This document shows positions 24,605 through 32,989 of a stretch of DNA of 64,000 bases, piece by piece. The notes below the pieces were generated by a model. The model was not told the origin of the DNA. It searched no databases and saw nothing but the letters and a program-made list of their open reading frames with translations. Both the position numbers and the translations under genes were made by a program. Positions within the stretch are counted from its first letter, which is position 1; each line of letters opens with the position of its first letter. The stretch is taken from contig NZ_JAVXKG010000002.1 in assembly GCF_036647415.1 (NCBI RefSeq), positions 1 through 64,000 on the forward strand, in the 5' to 3' direction. The stretch comes from Empedobacter sp036647415 (lineage in GTDB: Bacteria > Bacteroidota > Bacteroidia > Flavobacteriales > Weeksellaceae).

Positions 24605-27600
24605 TTACTTTAATTTCTTTTTAACTTCGATAGTTTCGTAAGCTTCGATAATATCATTTTCTTTGATATCATTGAAGTTTTTGATGTTAAGACCACATTC
24701 GTAACCTTTAGAAACTTCTTTCACGTCATCTTTGAAACGTTTTAATGAAGCTAACTCACCTTCGTGAATTACAACACCATCACGAATAATACGGATTTTA
24801 GAGTTTCTGTAAACTTTACCATCTAATACCATACATCCTGCAATTGTTCCAACTTTCGTTACTTTGAATGTTTCACGAACTTCGATATTACCTGTAACTT
24901 GCTCTTTCAACTCTGGAGATAACATACCTTCCATCGCTTCTTTCACCTCATCGATTGCAGCATAGATAATAGAATATGTTCTAATCTCTACTTCTTCTTT
25001 ATCCGCAATATCACGAGCAGAAACACCTGGACGAACATTAAATCCGATAATGATTGCATCAGAAGCAGAAGCTAATAATACGTCAGATTCTGTAATTTGT
25101 CCAACACCTTTATGTAAGATGTTAACGATAATTTCTTCGTTAGAAAGTTTTTGTAATGAGTCTGTTAATGCTTCAACAGAACCATCCACATCTCCTTTCA
25201 AGATAATATTTAATTCTTTGAAATCTCCTAAAGCGATACGACGTCCAATCTCATCAAGTGTAATATGTTTCTGTGTACGAATAGTTTGCTCACGTTGTAA
25301 TTGATCTCTACGAGATGCAATTTGTTTCGCTTCGCGTTCGTCTTCGTAAACTTTGAATTTATCACCTGCTGTTGGCGCTCCGTCTAAACCTAATACTGTA
25401 ACTGGTGTAGATGGACCTGCAACTTTTACATTGTTTCCACGCTCATCTAACATCGCACGTACTTTACCGTGGTGAGATCCTGCTAATACATAATCTCCGA
25501 TGGCTAATGTACCCGTTTGTACAATAATTGTAGATACATATCCACGTCCTTTGTCTAATGCAGCTTCTACAACTGTACCAGATGCTTTACGATTTGGATT
25601 TGCTTTAAGATCTAATACTTCAGCTTCTAATAAAACTTTTTCTAATAAATCCTCAACTCCTAAACCAGATTTTGCAGAAATTTCTTGAGATTGGTATGTT
25701 CCACCCCAATCTTCTACCAAGATATTCATTTGAGCTAATTGCTCTTTTACTTTTTCTGGATTAGCTCCTTGTTTATCAATTTTATTGATTGCAAATACCA
25801 TTGGTACACCCGCAGCTTGTGCGTGAGAAATTGCTTCTCTTGTTTGTGGCATGATTTGATCATCAGCAGCAATCACAATAATTGCGATATCTGTTACTTG
25901 AGCACCACGAGCACGCATTGCTGTAAAGGCCTCGTGACCTGGAGTATCTAAGAATGCTACACGTTTACCGCTAGGTAATGTTACGTTATATGCACCAATA
26001 TGTTGTGTGATACCTCCTGATTCACCAGCGATTACGTTAGCTTTACGAACATAATCTAATAATGATGTTTTACCGTGATCCACGTGTCCCATTACTGTTA
26101 CGATTGGCGCACGAGTTACTAAATCTTCTGGGCTATCAACTACTTCTTCTTCAGTAGAAATTTCTTCTTCAGCACTTTCAAATACAGCTTCAAATCCAAA
26201 ATCATCTGCTACTAATTGAATTGTATCAGCTTCTAGACGTTGGTTCATGGTAACCATGATTCCTAAAGACATACAAGCAGAAATTACTTCTGTTACAGAA
26301 ACATCCATTAAAGAAGCTAATTCGTTTACAGTAACAAATTCTGTTACGTGTAACGTTTTATCTTTATCCATCGCTTCTTGCTCTAATTCAGCATATTCAC
26401 GACGTTGATTACGTTTGTCTCTTCTATGTTTTGCACTTTTCGCTCCCTTACCTTTATTTGTAAGTTTGTCTAAAGTGTCTTTAATTTGTTTTTTAACATC
26501 TTCGTCAGAAAGTTCTGCTGGAGGTACACGTTGTCCACCTCTGTAGTTTGTTATCGGACGATTGTTTCCTGTTCCTGGGCGATTGTTATTTCCTCCAGGT
26601 CTGTTGTTTCCTCCAGGTCTGTTATTACCAGCTCCTGCTCCACCACCTTGACGGTTGTTATTATTACCTCCTTGGTGATTATTGTTTCCACCTTGACGGT
26701 TGTTATTACCTCCTTGGTGATTTGTATTACCTCCTTGACGGTTGTTATTTGTGTTATCTCCAGTTTTTGCTACATCTTCTGGCTTAACATTTTTCTGAAT
26801 ACGTTTGCGCTTCTTCTTGTCAGCTGCACTATTCCCACCTTTTTGGTTTCCTTTTGGCTCTGGTTTTTTCTTATCAAATTTCGATAAGTCAATTTTAGCT
26901 CCAGTAAAATTAGGACCATCTAATTTGGTATAAACAGTCTCTATTTTCTGAGTCTCAGGCGCTACTTCTTCTATTTCTTCTTTCTTCACTTCAGGCTTCG
27001 CTTCCAATTTTGTTTCAGGCTTTATCACCTCTTCAACCTTTTTAGGTTCTTCTTTCTTCACCTCTTTTTTAACTTCCACCTTTGGTGCTTCAGCCTTTTT
27101 AGGTTCTGCTTGCTCTTTTTTAGGAGCCGGAGAATCTTGTTTTTTAGGTTTACTCGTATTATTTATTTTATCAAGATCAATTACTTTTATCACCTTAGGA
27201 CCTTTTGTTTCCTTAGGTAATTCTGGACTCTTCTCCTCAACTTTTGCTATAGGAGCTTCCTCTTTTTTAATTTCTTGTTTCTTAACTTCTTCTTCCTTAG
27301 CTGAAGTTTTTTCAACTTTAGCTTTTGGTTTTAAAGCATCTAAATCTATTTTACCAACAGTTTTAGGACCTTCCAATTCAACTTTCGTCGTTTGTGTAAT
27401 TTCTGGTTTTTCTACAGCTACAGGTTTTTCTGTAATTGTAGGTTTCTCTATAACAACAGGTTTTTCAGCTGCCGCTTTTGCATCTGCTTCTTTCTTTTCT
27501 GCTGCTTTGATATCAGAAATTTTGTTAATGACTACTTCACCGGAAGCTTGCTTTTGTTTCGCATCAGACCGGAACTCATTAACTAAAATATCATAAGTCG

Positions 27601-27724
27601 GCAAGTCGATTTTAGAGTTTGGGTTTTTTTCTACTGTTTTACCTTTGGCTTCTAAAAAATCAACAGCTCTATCTATTGATATATTTAATTCTTTTAATAC
27701 TTTACTTAATCTTATTTCCGGCAT
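24605..27724 (-). CDS. infB: Translation initiation factor IF-2
   Basis: 1039 residues. It places initiator tRNA on the 30S subunit and hydrolyses GTP on subunit joining. The N-terminal IF2_N helical domain is residues 1-50. Residues about 75-320 are a Lys/Glu/Pro-rich linker and 320-400 an Asn/Gln/Gly-rich tandem repeat. The G domain starts near 540 with GHVDHGKTS, then DTPGHEAF and NKIDK. Domains II-IV follow to the end. The extended N-terminus is typical of Bacteroidota IF-2, although the QGGN repeat is unusually regular. It is the last gene of the rimP-nusA-infB operon. Confidence 0.97.
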   Translation of the reverse strand: MPEIRLSKVLKELNISIDRAVDFLEAKGKTVEKNPNSKIDLPTYDILVNEFRSDAKQKQASGEVVINKISDIKAAEKKEADAKAAAEKPVVIEKPTITEKPVAVEKPEITQTTKVELEGPKTVGKIDLDALKPKAKVEKTSAKEEEVKKQEIKKEEAPIAKVEEKSPELPKETKGPKVIKVIDLDKINNTSKPKKQDSPAPKKEQAEPKKAEAPKVEVKKEVKKEEPKKVEEVIKPETKLEAKPEVKKEEIEEVAPETQKIETVYTKLDGPNFTGAKIDLSKFDKKKPEPKGNQKGGNSAADKKKRKRIQKNVKPEDVAKTGDNTNNNRQGGNTNHQGGNNNRQGGNNNHQGGNNNNRQGGGAGAGNNRPGGNNRPGGNNNRPGTGNNRPITNYRGGQRVPPAELSDEDVKKQIKDTLDKLTNKGKGAKSAKHRRDKRNQRREYAELEQEAMDKDKTLHVTEFVTVNELASLMDVSVTEVISACMSLGIMVTMNQRLEADTIQLVADDFGFEAVFESAEEEISTEEEVVDSPEDLVTRAPIVTVMGHVDHGKTSLLDYVRKANVIAGESGGITQHIGAYNVTLPSGKRVAFLDTPGHEAFTAMRARGAQVTDIAIIVIAADDQIMPQTREAISHAQAAGVPMVFAINKIDKQGANPEKVKEQLAQMNILVEDWGGTYQSQEISAKSGLGVEDLLEKVLLEAEVLDLKANPNRKASGTVVEAALDKGRGYVSTIIVQTGTLAIGDYVLAGSHHGKVRAMLDERGNNVKVAGPSTPVTVLGLDGAPTAGDKFKVYEDEREAKQIASRRDQLQREQTIRTQKHITLDEIGRRIALGDFKELNIILKGDVDGSVEALTDSLQKLSNEEIIVNILHKGVGQITESDVLLASASDAIIIGFNVRPGVSARDIADKEEVEIRTYSIIYAAIDEVKEAMEGMLSPELKEQVTGNIEVRETFKVTKVGTIAGCMVLDGKVYRNSKIRIIRDGVVIHEGELASLKRFKDDVKEVSKGYECGLNIKNFNDIKENDIIEAYETIEVKKKLK
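26560..26760 (-). repeat. Tandem Asn-Gln-Gly-Gly coding repeat inside infB
   Basis: About 200 nt of degenerate repeats (plus-strand units such as CCTTGACGGTTGTTATTACC) encode N/Q/G/R-rich peptide units like NNRQGGN and NNHQGGN. It falls in the disordered linker between IF2_N and the conserved core and could vary in copy number between strains. Confidence 0.75.
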
Positions 27725-27793
27725 ATGAAACTAATCTCTTATTTTTATATAATGTTTTGCAAATTTACAAATTGTTTATGACTTGAGAATGAA

Positions 27794-29029
27794 TTAATCT
27801 TCAAACTCTTCTTTTAAGACACGAATTACTTCTAAAATTGTTTCCTCTTCTAGGTCTGTTCGTTTTACTAAGTCATCTACATCTTGTTCTAAGATACTTT
27901 TTGCAGTATCTAATCCTATCGCGCTAAATGCGTCGATTACCCAAGAATCGATTTCGTCTGAGAATTCTCTTAATTCTACATCTTCATCTTGTACTCCTTC
28001 TCTAAAAATATCAATTTCCATTCCAACAAGTTTAGATGCCAAACGTACGTTATAACCACCTTTACCAATTGCTTTAGAAACTTCGTCTGCATTTACATGG
28101 ACTAACGCTTTATTTCTTTCTTCGTCAATCTCTATATTTGCTATTTTAGCTGGGCTTAATGCACGTTGAATGTATAAGCTTTGGTTGTTTGTATAATTGA
28201 TTACATCAATATTCTCGTTACGTAATTCGCGAACGATTGAATGAATACGAGAACCTTTCATACCCACACATGCTCCTACAGGATCAATACGGTCATCATA
28301 AGATTCTACTGCAACTTTTGCTTTATCTCCAGGGATACGAACTACATTTTTGATTGTAATTAATCCGTCTAAAATTTCTGGAATTTCTTGTTCAAATAAT
28401 TTCTCTAAGAATTTTGGTGATGTTCTTGATAAAATAATTTGAGGTTTTGCTCCTCTTAATTTTACATCATCAACAATTGCACGCAATGTTTCTCCTTTTC
28501 TGAAAAAATCTGATGGTATTTGATTTTCTTTTGGTAAAATCATTTCATTTTGATCATCATCCATGATTATCACATGTTTGTGACGTACATAGTGAATTTC
28601 TCCTGAAACAACTTCTCCAATTAATCCTTTAAATTTTTCGTATAAGTTAGAGTTATCATGCTCCATAACTTTAGAAACCAATGTTTGGCGTAAAGTTAAA
28701 ATGGCACGACGACCTAATGCTTCGATTGGAATTTTTTCCGAAACTTCTTCACCTACTTCAAAATCTGGTTCAATTTTACGTGCTTCAGCTAATTCGATAT
28801 CTGTTGCATCGTCTTCAGAAAAACCGTCTTCTACAACAATACGGTTATGCCAAATTTCTAAATCTCCTTTGTCAGGATTTACAATAATGTCAAAGTTATC
28901 ATCAGAACCATATTTCTTTTTCAATACACTTTTTAAGGCTTCTTCTAGGATAGCCATAAGTGTAATACGGTCGATATTCTTATCGTCTTTAAAATCTCCA
29001 AAAGACTCGATTAATGCAAGATTGTCCAT
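27794..29029 (-). CDS. nusA: Transcription termination/antitermination factor NusA
   Basis: 411 residues. It contains the N-terminal RNA polymerase-binding domain (1-130), an S1 domain (about 135-200, VSGEIHYVRHKHVIIMDDDQNEMILP) and two KH domains (about 205-345, with VGACVGMKGSRIHSIVRELRNENIDVI and KALVHVNADEVSKAIGKGGYNVRLASKL). A C-terminal helical tail of about 60 residues replaces the acidic repeats of Escherichia coli NusA. It modulates pausing, termination and antitermination. It lies 14 nt after rimP's stop and 69 nt before infB's start, in the conserved operon. Confidence 0.96.
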   Translation of the reverse strand: MDNLALIESFGDFKDDKNIDRITLMAILEEALKSVLKKKYGSDDNFDIIVNPDKGDLEIWHNRIVVEDGFSEDDATDIELAEARKIEPDFEVGEEVSEKIPIEALGRRAILTLRQTLVSKVMEHDNSNLYEKFKGLIGEVVSGEIHYVRHKHVIIMDDDQNEMILPKENQIPSDFFRKGETLRAIVDDVKLRGAKPQIILSRTSPKFLEKLFEQEIPEILDGLITIKNVVRIPGDKAKVAVESYDDRIDPVGACVGMKGSRIHSIVRELRNENIDVINYTNNQSLYIQRALSPAKIANIEIDEERNKALVHVNADEVSKAIGKGGYNVRLASKLVGMEIDIFREGVQDEDVELREFSDEIDSWVIDAFSAIGLDTAKSILEQDVDDLVKRTDLEEETILEVIRVLKEEFED

Positions 29030-29043
29030 TACATTTTAAATTT

Positions 29044-29505
29044 TTAAAAGGTGACTTTTATTATCGCTTTCTTAATGTCAGCGTACTTTATTTTTTCTTC
29101 TTTTTCTACTGTAATTTTACCTTTTCCTACTGGTTTTGGTTCGCGTGCTTCCCAAAAAAGGATTACACCTTCTTCATCTGCTTCAACAATTTCACCTTCT
29201 ATCACTTTATCATTTAATGTTGCTTCTAGTGTACGACCAACATTTTTTGAGTATTGACGAGGCATTGTCAAATTACTACCAACACCAGGAGAAGAAACTT
29301 CTAGAGAAAAATCATCATCTTCACGATCAAGATTATTTTCTACGTAGCGGCTAATTCTTACAATTTCTTCAATTGGAACACCTTCGTCTCCGTCTACCAA
29401 AATAGATATTTTATTTTCTGGAGAGATTTTCCAATCGATAAGAAACAATGCCGGGTTTTCCGCGATTGCTTCTTCTATGAGCTGTTTTACTTTATCTGAA
29501 TCCAT
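29044..29505 (-). CDS. rimP: Ribosome maturation factor RimP
   Basis: 153 residues from the ATG at 29505; the open frame extends two codons to a TTG at 29511, which I reject because ATG is available and TTG starts are rare here. The two-domain RimP pattern is visible: an N-terminal alpha/beta domain with IDWKISPENKISILVDGDEGVPIEEIVRISR, then LEVSSPGVGSNLTMPRQYSKNVGR. RimP assists 30S maturation. It is the first gene of rimP-nusA-infB, with a leader of about 50 nt holding a terminator-like hairpin. Confidence 0.94.
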   Translation of the reverse strand: MDSDKVKQLIEEAIAENPALFLIDWKISPENKISILVDGDEGVPIEEIVRISRYVENNLDREDDDFSLEVSSPGVGSNLTMPRQYSKNVGRTLEATLNDKVIEGEIVEADEEGVILFWEAREPKPVGKGKITVEKEEKIKYADIKKAIIKVTF

Positions 29506-29516
29506 ATACAACGAAA

Positions 29517-29540
29517 AAGAGAGCTATAACCAGCCCTCCT
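29517..29540 (-). promoter_or_regulatory. Terminator-like hairpin in the rimP leader
   Basis: On the minus strand AGGAGGGCT (29540-29532), loop GGTTAT, AGCTCTCTT (29525-29517) form nine pairs including two G-U, followed by TTT. It lies between the predicted promoter and the rimP ATG and may attenuate this operon. The upstream arm contains an AAGGAGG-like purine block about 40 nt before the ATG, too far to act as its ribosome site. Confidence 0.35.
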
Positions 29541-29564
29541 CCTTTTACTTCCTTAAATTCTTTG

Positions 29565-29572
29565 CAAATATA
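29565..29572 (-). promoter_or_regulatory. -7 promoter box of rimP-nusA-infB
   Basis: TATATTTG on the minus strand, an exact TAnnTTTG match, 60 nt before the rimP ATG. No TTG lies at the ideal -33 spacing. Confidence 0.4.
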
Positions 29573-29617
29573 TGCCATTTTTTTTTATTGACCTAATTTC
29601 AATCATTTAATCTATAA

Positions 29618-30103
29618 TTAATTCATTAATTGCCAAACAAAAATTCCTATAAAAATTAATGTCAGAATAATATCATAACCCGTTGTCAAAATAAATCCTG
29701 CAAAAGATCCAAAGGCAGATTTTAATGCCATTTTTGGTTCTGCTGCGCTAAAAGCTAATTCACCTAAAAATGCACCAATAAATGGTCCAACTATAAAACC
29801 TATTGGTGGGAAAAATAATCCGACAATTAATCCGACAATTGATCCCCAAATACCGTATTTGGTACCTCCTAGTTTTTTGGTCATATAAATTGGCAACAAA
29901 TAATCTAACAAAGCACCTATTAATACAAATAATCCTGCAAGTATAATTGTTCCCCAACCATAGCTACAATCTCCACTAAATTTAAATACCAATAAACCTA
30001 TTAAAGCCAATGGCGCACCAGGTAAAACAGGTAAAACTGTACCTATTAATCCGACTACAAGTAAAATTCCGCTAATGATATTTAGTACCGAATCGTTATC
30101 CAT
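29618..30103 (-). CDS. DUF456 family membrane protein
   Basis: 161 residues, almost entirely hydrophobic with about four or five membrane helices and many Gly/Pro residues (VGLIGTVLPVLPGAPLALIG near 17-36; VGLFFPPIGFIVGPFIGAFLGE near 94-115). This duplicated Gly-Pro-rich pattern is characteristic of DUF456, an inner-membrane family of unknown function. It lies between the rimP operon and the divergent MscS gene and appears to be a single gene. No catalytic motif is visible. Confidence 0.85.
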   Translation of the reverse strand: MDNDSVLNIISGILLVVGLIGTVLPVLPGAPLALIGLLVFKFSGDCSYGWGTIILAGLFVLIGALLDYLLPIYMTKKLGGTKYGIWGSIVGLIVGLFFPPIGFIVGPFIGAFLGELAFSAAEPKMALKSAFGSFAGFILTTGYDIILTLIFIGIFVWQLMN

Positions 30104-30161
30104 ATTATTTCTATTTTTAAAAATGTAACTTTGTACAATAACAATTTTCTGCTTAAAATTT

Positions 30162-31433
30162 ATGAAACTGCAAGTGCAAGATAAATCTTTTTATGAAGAA
30201 TTTTCCGATGGTGTAAAATTTTTTTTCAATCAACAATTTAAAATTGATTTGTCCGAAAATCTTTTTACTTTTTTGGAAATAGTTGCTTGGATTGCAATCC
30301 TTTTTGTGATTGACTTTATTTTGAGAGCAATTATTTTTCCGATTCTTAAAAAAATGACGAAAATAACGCAAAATGATTGGTTTAATTTTTTGTACAAAAA
30401 CAAAGTATTTACATCAGCCATTCATCTTATACCGATAAGTTTCGCATTAAGTATGAATATTCTTTTGTTCAAAGATGATGGAAGTGTTTTCCATACTGTT
30501 CAAAAAATAACACAACTTATCACACTTATCGTTTTTACACAATTGATTTTTCGATTCATCAATACTATAATCGATGTTTACAACGAAGAAAACAGTTATA
30601 CGACAATTGGTGTACGAACGTTTGGTCAGATGTTAAAATTTATCATTACATTTTTTTCTATTCTTTCTGGGATAATGATTCTTTTTACAGTCGATCAGAA
30701 TACAATTATCACTGTTTTAGGAGCATTAACGGCTGCTGTTTTATTAATTTTTCGTGATGCTATTTTTGGATTTGTTTCTGGTTTACAAATTTCCTATTCA
30801 AAAATTGTAAAAGTTGGCGATTGGATCACCATTTCCAAAGGCGACATAGAAGGAATAGTAAAAGAAATTAACATCAACTTAGTGAAAATAGAAAAGTTTG
30901 ATAAATCTATTGCAACTGTACCAACTGTAGATTTGGTTTCATCGCAAGTAACCAATCACATGCCGATGATGGAGACTGGAACGCGACAAATTAAACGTTC
31001 TATTTCGTTTAACGTGAATTCGTTTAAGTTTTGTGATGAAGAAATGTTAAATCAATTTGAAAAAATAACTTTAATCAATCAATATATTCTTTCTAAACGA
31101 GAAGAAATTAATCTTTATAATCAAAATGTAACCAATTCTGAAATTGACATTAATGGTAGAAATCTTACTAATATTGGTGTGTTTAGAATTTATGTTGAAA
31201 ATTATTTGAAGAGTTTAAAAACAATTTCTCAAAATGATTCAATTATCGTAAAACAACTTCCAGTTTCACCGCTAGGAATGCCTTTAGAAATTGGGTGTTT
31301 TACAACGACTTCGAGTAGTTTAGAATTTGAACGAATTCAATCCGATATTTTCGATCATTTATTAACTGCTTGTCGTAAATTTGAGTTAGAAATTATGCAA
31401 TCAATTTCATTATCAGATATCAAAAATTTATAA
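30162..31433 (+). CDS. Mechanosensitive ion channel (MscS family, YbdG-like)
   Basis: 423 residues. About five membrane helices (35-60, 80-102, 111-132, 153-173 and a pore-lining one at 178-200), then the MscS beta domain with VKVGDWITISKGDIEGIVKEININLVKIEKFDKSIATVPTVDLV in several conserved stretches. The larger size and the FRDAIFGFVSGLQIS pore-exit motif fit the YbdG/MscM-like subgroup, which opens on osmotic downshock or cell-wall stress. It is followed 10 nt later by pdxJ and then a hydrolase, so it may lead a three-gene transcript. Confidence 0.92.
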   Translation: MKLQVQDKSFYEEFSDGVKFFFNQQFKIDLSENLFTFLEIVAWIAILFVIDFILRAIIFPILKKMTKITQNDWFNFLYKNKVFTSAIHLIPISFALSMNILLFKDDGSVFHTVQKITQLITLIVFTQLIFRFINTIIDVYNEENSYTTIGVRTFGQMLKFIITFFSILSGIMILFTVDQNTIITVLGALTAAVLLIFRDAIFGFVSGLQISYSKIVKVGDWITISKGDIEGIVKEININLVKIEKFDKSIATVPTVDLVSSQVTNHMPMMETGTRQIKRSISFNVNSFKFCDEEMLNQFEKITLINQYILSKREEINLYNQNVTNSEIDINGRNLTNIGVFRIYVENYLKSLKTISQNDSIIVKQLPVSPLGMPLEIGCFTTTSSSLEFERIQSDIFDHLLTACRKFELEIMQSISLSDIKNL

Positions 31434-31443
31434 TACAAAAACA

Positions 31444-32169
31444 ATGACCAAATTAAGTGTTAATATAAATAAAATTGCCACTATACGTAATGCGCGTGGT
31501 GGAAATACACCAAATTTAGTAGAAGCTGCTATAAAAATTCAAGAATTTGGTGGACAAGGAATTACTATTCATCCACGTCCAGACGAGCGTCATATTCGTT
31601 ACCAAGATGTGTATGATTTGAAACCTGTTGTTACAACAGAATTTAATATAGAAGGTAAACCAGTTGATAGTTTTATGGAATTGGTTTTAAAATCAAAACC
31701 AGAACAAGTAACCTTGGTTCCTGATGCTGAAGATGCTATAACATCTAACGCTGGTTGGGATACAATAAAGCATTTTGATTATTTGACAGAAGTAATCAAA
31801 ACATTTAAAGAAGCAGGAATCAGAACTTCTATTTTCTTAGATCCGAATCCAGCTTTAATAGAATCGGCAGCAAAAACTGGTGCAGATAGAATAGAATTGT
31901 ACACAGAAGAATTTGCGACACAATATGGTTTAGGAAATTCGGCAGCGATCAATCCATACAAAGAAACTACTAAATTGGCTTTAGCAAATGGATTAGGTGT
32001 AAATGCTGGACATGATTTAAGTTTAAAAAATATTGAATATTTTATTCACGAGATTCCAGAAATTGCAGAAGTTTCTATTGGACATGCATTAATCTCTGAA
32101 GCTTTATATTTAGGTTTGGAGAATACAATACAAACTTATTTACGTAAAATAGAATTGGCTAATCTTTAG
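31444..32169 (+). CDS. pdxJ: Pyridoxine 5'-phosphate synthase
   Basis: 241 residues, a TIM-barrel. It condenses 1-deoxyxylulose 5-phosphate with 3-amino-2-oxopropyl phosphate to make pyridoxine phosphate, the last ring-forming step of the DXP-dependent vitamin B6 route. Signature blocks: LSVNINKIATIRNARG at the N-terminus, ITIHPRPDERHI near 41, VTLVPD near 95, the ELYTEEFA stretch near 150 and NAGHDLSLKN near 184. Here it lies 10 nt after an MscS gene and 3 nt before an alpha/beta hydrolase gene. Other vitamin B6 genes are not in the window. Confidence 0.96.
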   Translation: MTKLSVNINKIATIRNARGGNTPNLVEAAIKIQEFGGQGITIHPRPDERHIRYQDVYDLKPVVTTEFNIEGKPVDSFMELVLKSKPEQVTLVPDAEDAITSNAGWDTIKHFDYLTEVIKTFKEAGIRTSIFLDPNPALIESAAKTGADRIELYTEEFATQYGLGNSAAINPYKETTKLALANGLGVNAGHDLSLKNIEYFIHEIPEIAEVSIGHALISEALYLGLENTIQTYLRKIELANL

Positions 32170-32172
32170 AAA

Positions 32173-32949
32173 ATGACAGAAATCTTACACAGTAAAATTG
32201 TAGGTTCGGGCGAAAAACATTTGTTAGTTTTTCATGGTTTGTTTGGTCAATTGGACAATTGGAACACCATAGGAAAATATTTTGGCGAATATTTTACAAC
32301 TCACCTTATCGATTTACGAAATCATGGACGAAGCTTCCATAGCGATGATTCTTCTTTAGCCGCTATGACGCAGGATATTGTAAATTATTTAGATGCAAAT
32401 AACATAGAAAAAGCTCATCTTTTAGGACATTCTTTGGGTGGACGAATTGTGATTGATTTTGCAATGATTCATCAAGATAGATTAGATCATTTGATTGTAG
32501 CTGATATGGCACCAAAAGCGTATCAACCACATCATAATGCAATTTTCAAGGCATTAAAATCTGTTGATTTTAACGAAATAGAATCTCGAAAAGATGTCGA
32601 AACAATTTTAAGTCAATATATTCCTGAAGTCGGTGTTCGTCAATTTTTACTAAAAAATGTTTACAATGCAGAAAATGGTAAATATGCGTTTCGATTTAAT
32701 TTGCCTGTTTTAGACAAATTTTATCAAGAGATGATTGGTACTGAATTGTTACATGGCGAATTTGATGGTCCAACATTATTTTTGGGTGGAGCTAATTCTA
32801 ATTACATTTTACCAGAAGATGAAATGTTGATAAAAGAACGTTTTCCAAATGCGGAAATCAAAAAAATTGCAAATGCAGGACATTGGATTCATGCCGAAAA
32901 CCCAAAAGATTTTACAACAGAAATTTTAGAGTTTCTACTGAATAAATAA
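32173..32949 (+). CDS. Alpha/beta-fold hydrolase (YbfF-like)
   Basis: 258 residues. Alpha/beta hydrolase with the nucleophile elbow GHSLGG (Ser near 95), an oxyanion segment VFHGLFGQLDNW near 18-29, the RNHGRS block near 48-53, and a catalytic His in AGHWIHAENPKDF near the C-terminus; an acid in the strand-6 region completes the triad. The pattern resembles the esterase YbfF. The natural substrate is unknown. It starts 3 nt after pdxJ, so it is translationally linked to it, and is followed by a strong terminator. Confidence 0.9.
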   Translation: MTEILHSKIVGSGEKHLLVFHGLFGQLDNWNTIGKYFGEYFTTHLIDLRNHGRSFHSDDSSLAAMTQDIVNYLDANNIEKAHLLGHSLGGRIVIDFAMIHQDRLDHLIVADMAPKAYQPHHNAIFKALKSVDFNEIESRKDVETILSQYIPEVGVRQFLLKNVYNAENGKYAFRFNLPVLDKFYQEMIGTELLHGEFDGPTLFLGGANSNYILPEDEMLIKERFPNAEIKKIANAGHWIHAENPKDFTTEILEFLLNK

Positions 32950-32951
32950 CT

Positions 32952-32977
32952 AAAAGCCAATCAAATGATTGGCTTTT
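32952..32977. terminator. Bidirectional terminator between the hydrolase and the ABC ATPase genes
   Basis: AAAAGCCAAT (32952-32961) pairs with ATTGGCTTTT (32968-32977). Genes on both sides converge on it. Confidence 0.85.
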
Positions 32978-32989
32978 AATTTCTATTTT

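Noticed and set aside
26486..26887. 133-codon open frame opposite the infB linker
   Set aside because: It is the antisense reading of the low-complexity repeat of infB, giving an artificial Ser/Val/Ile-rich sequence.
29532..29543. AAGGAGG-like Shine-Dalgarno sequence before rimP
   Set aside because: It lies about 40 nt from the ATG and forms one arm of a hairpin. Flavobacteriia make little use of Shine-Dalgarno pairing.
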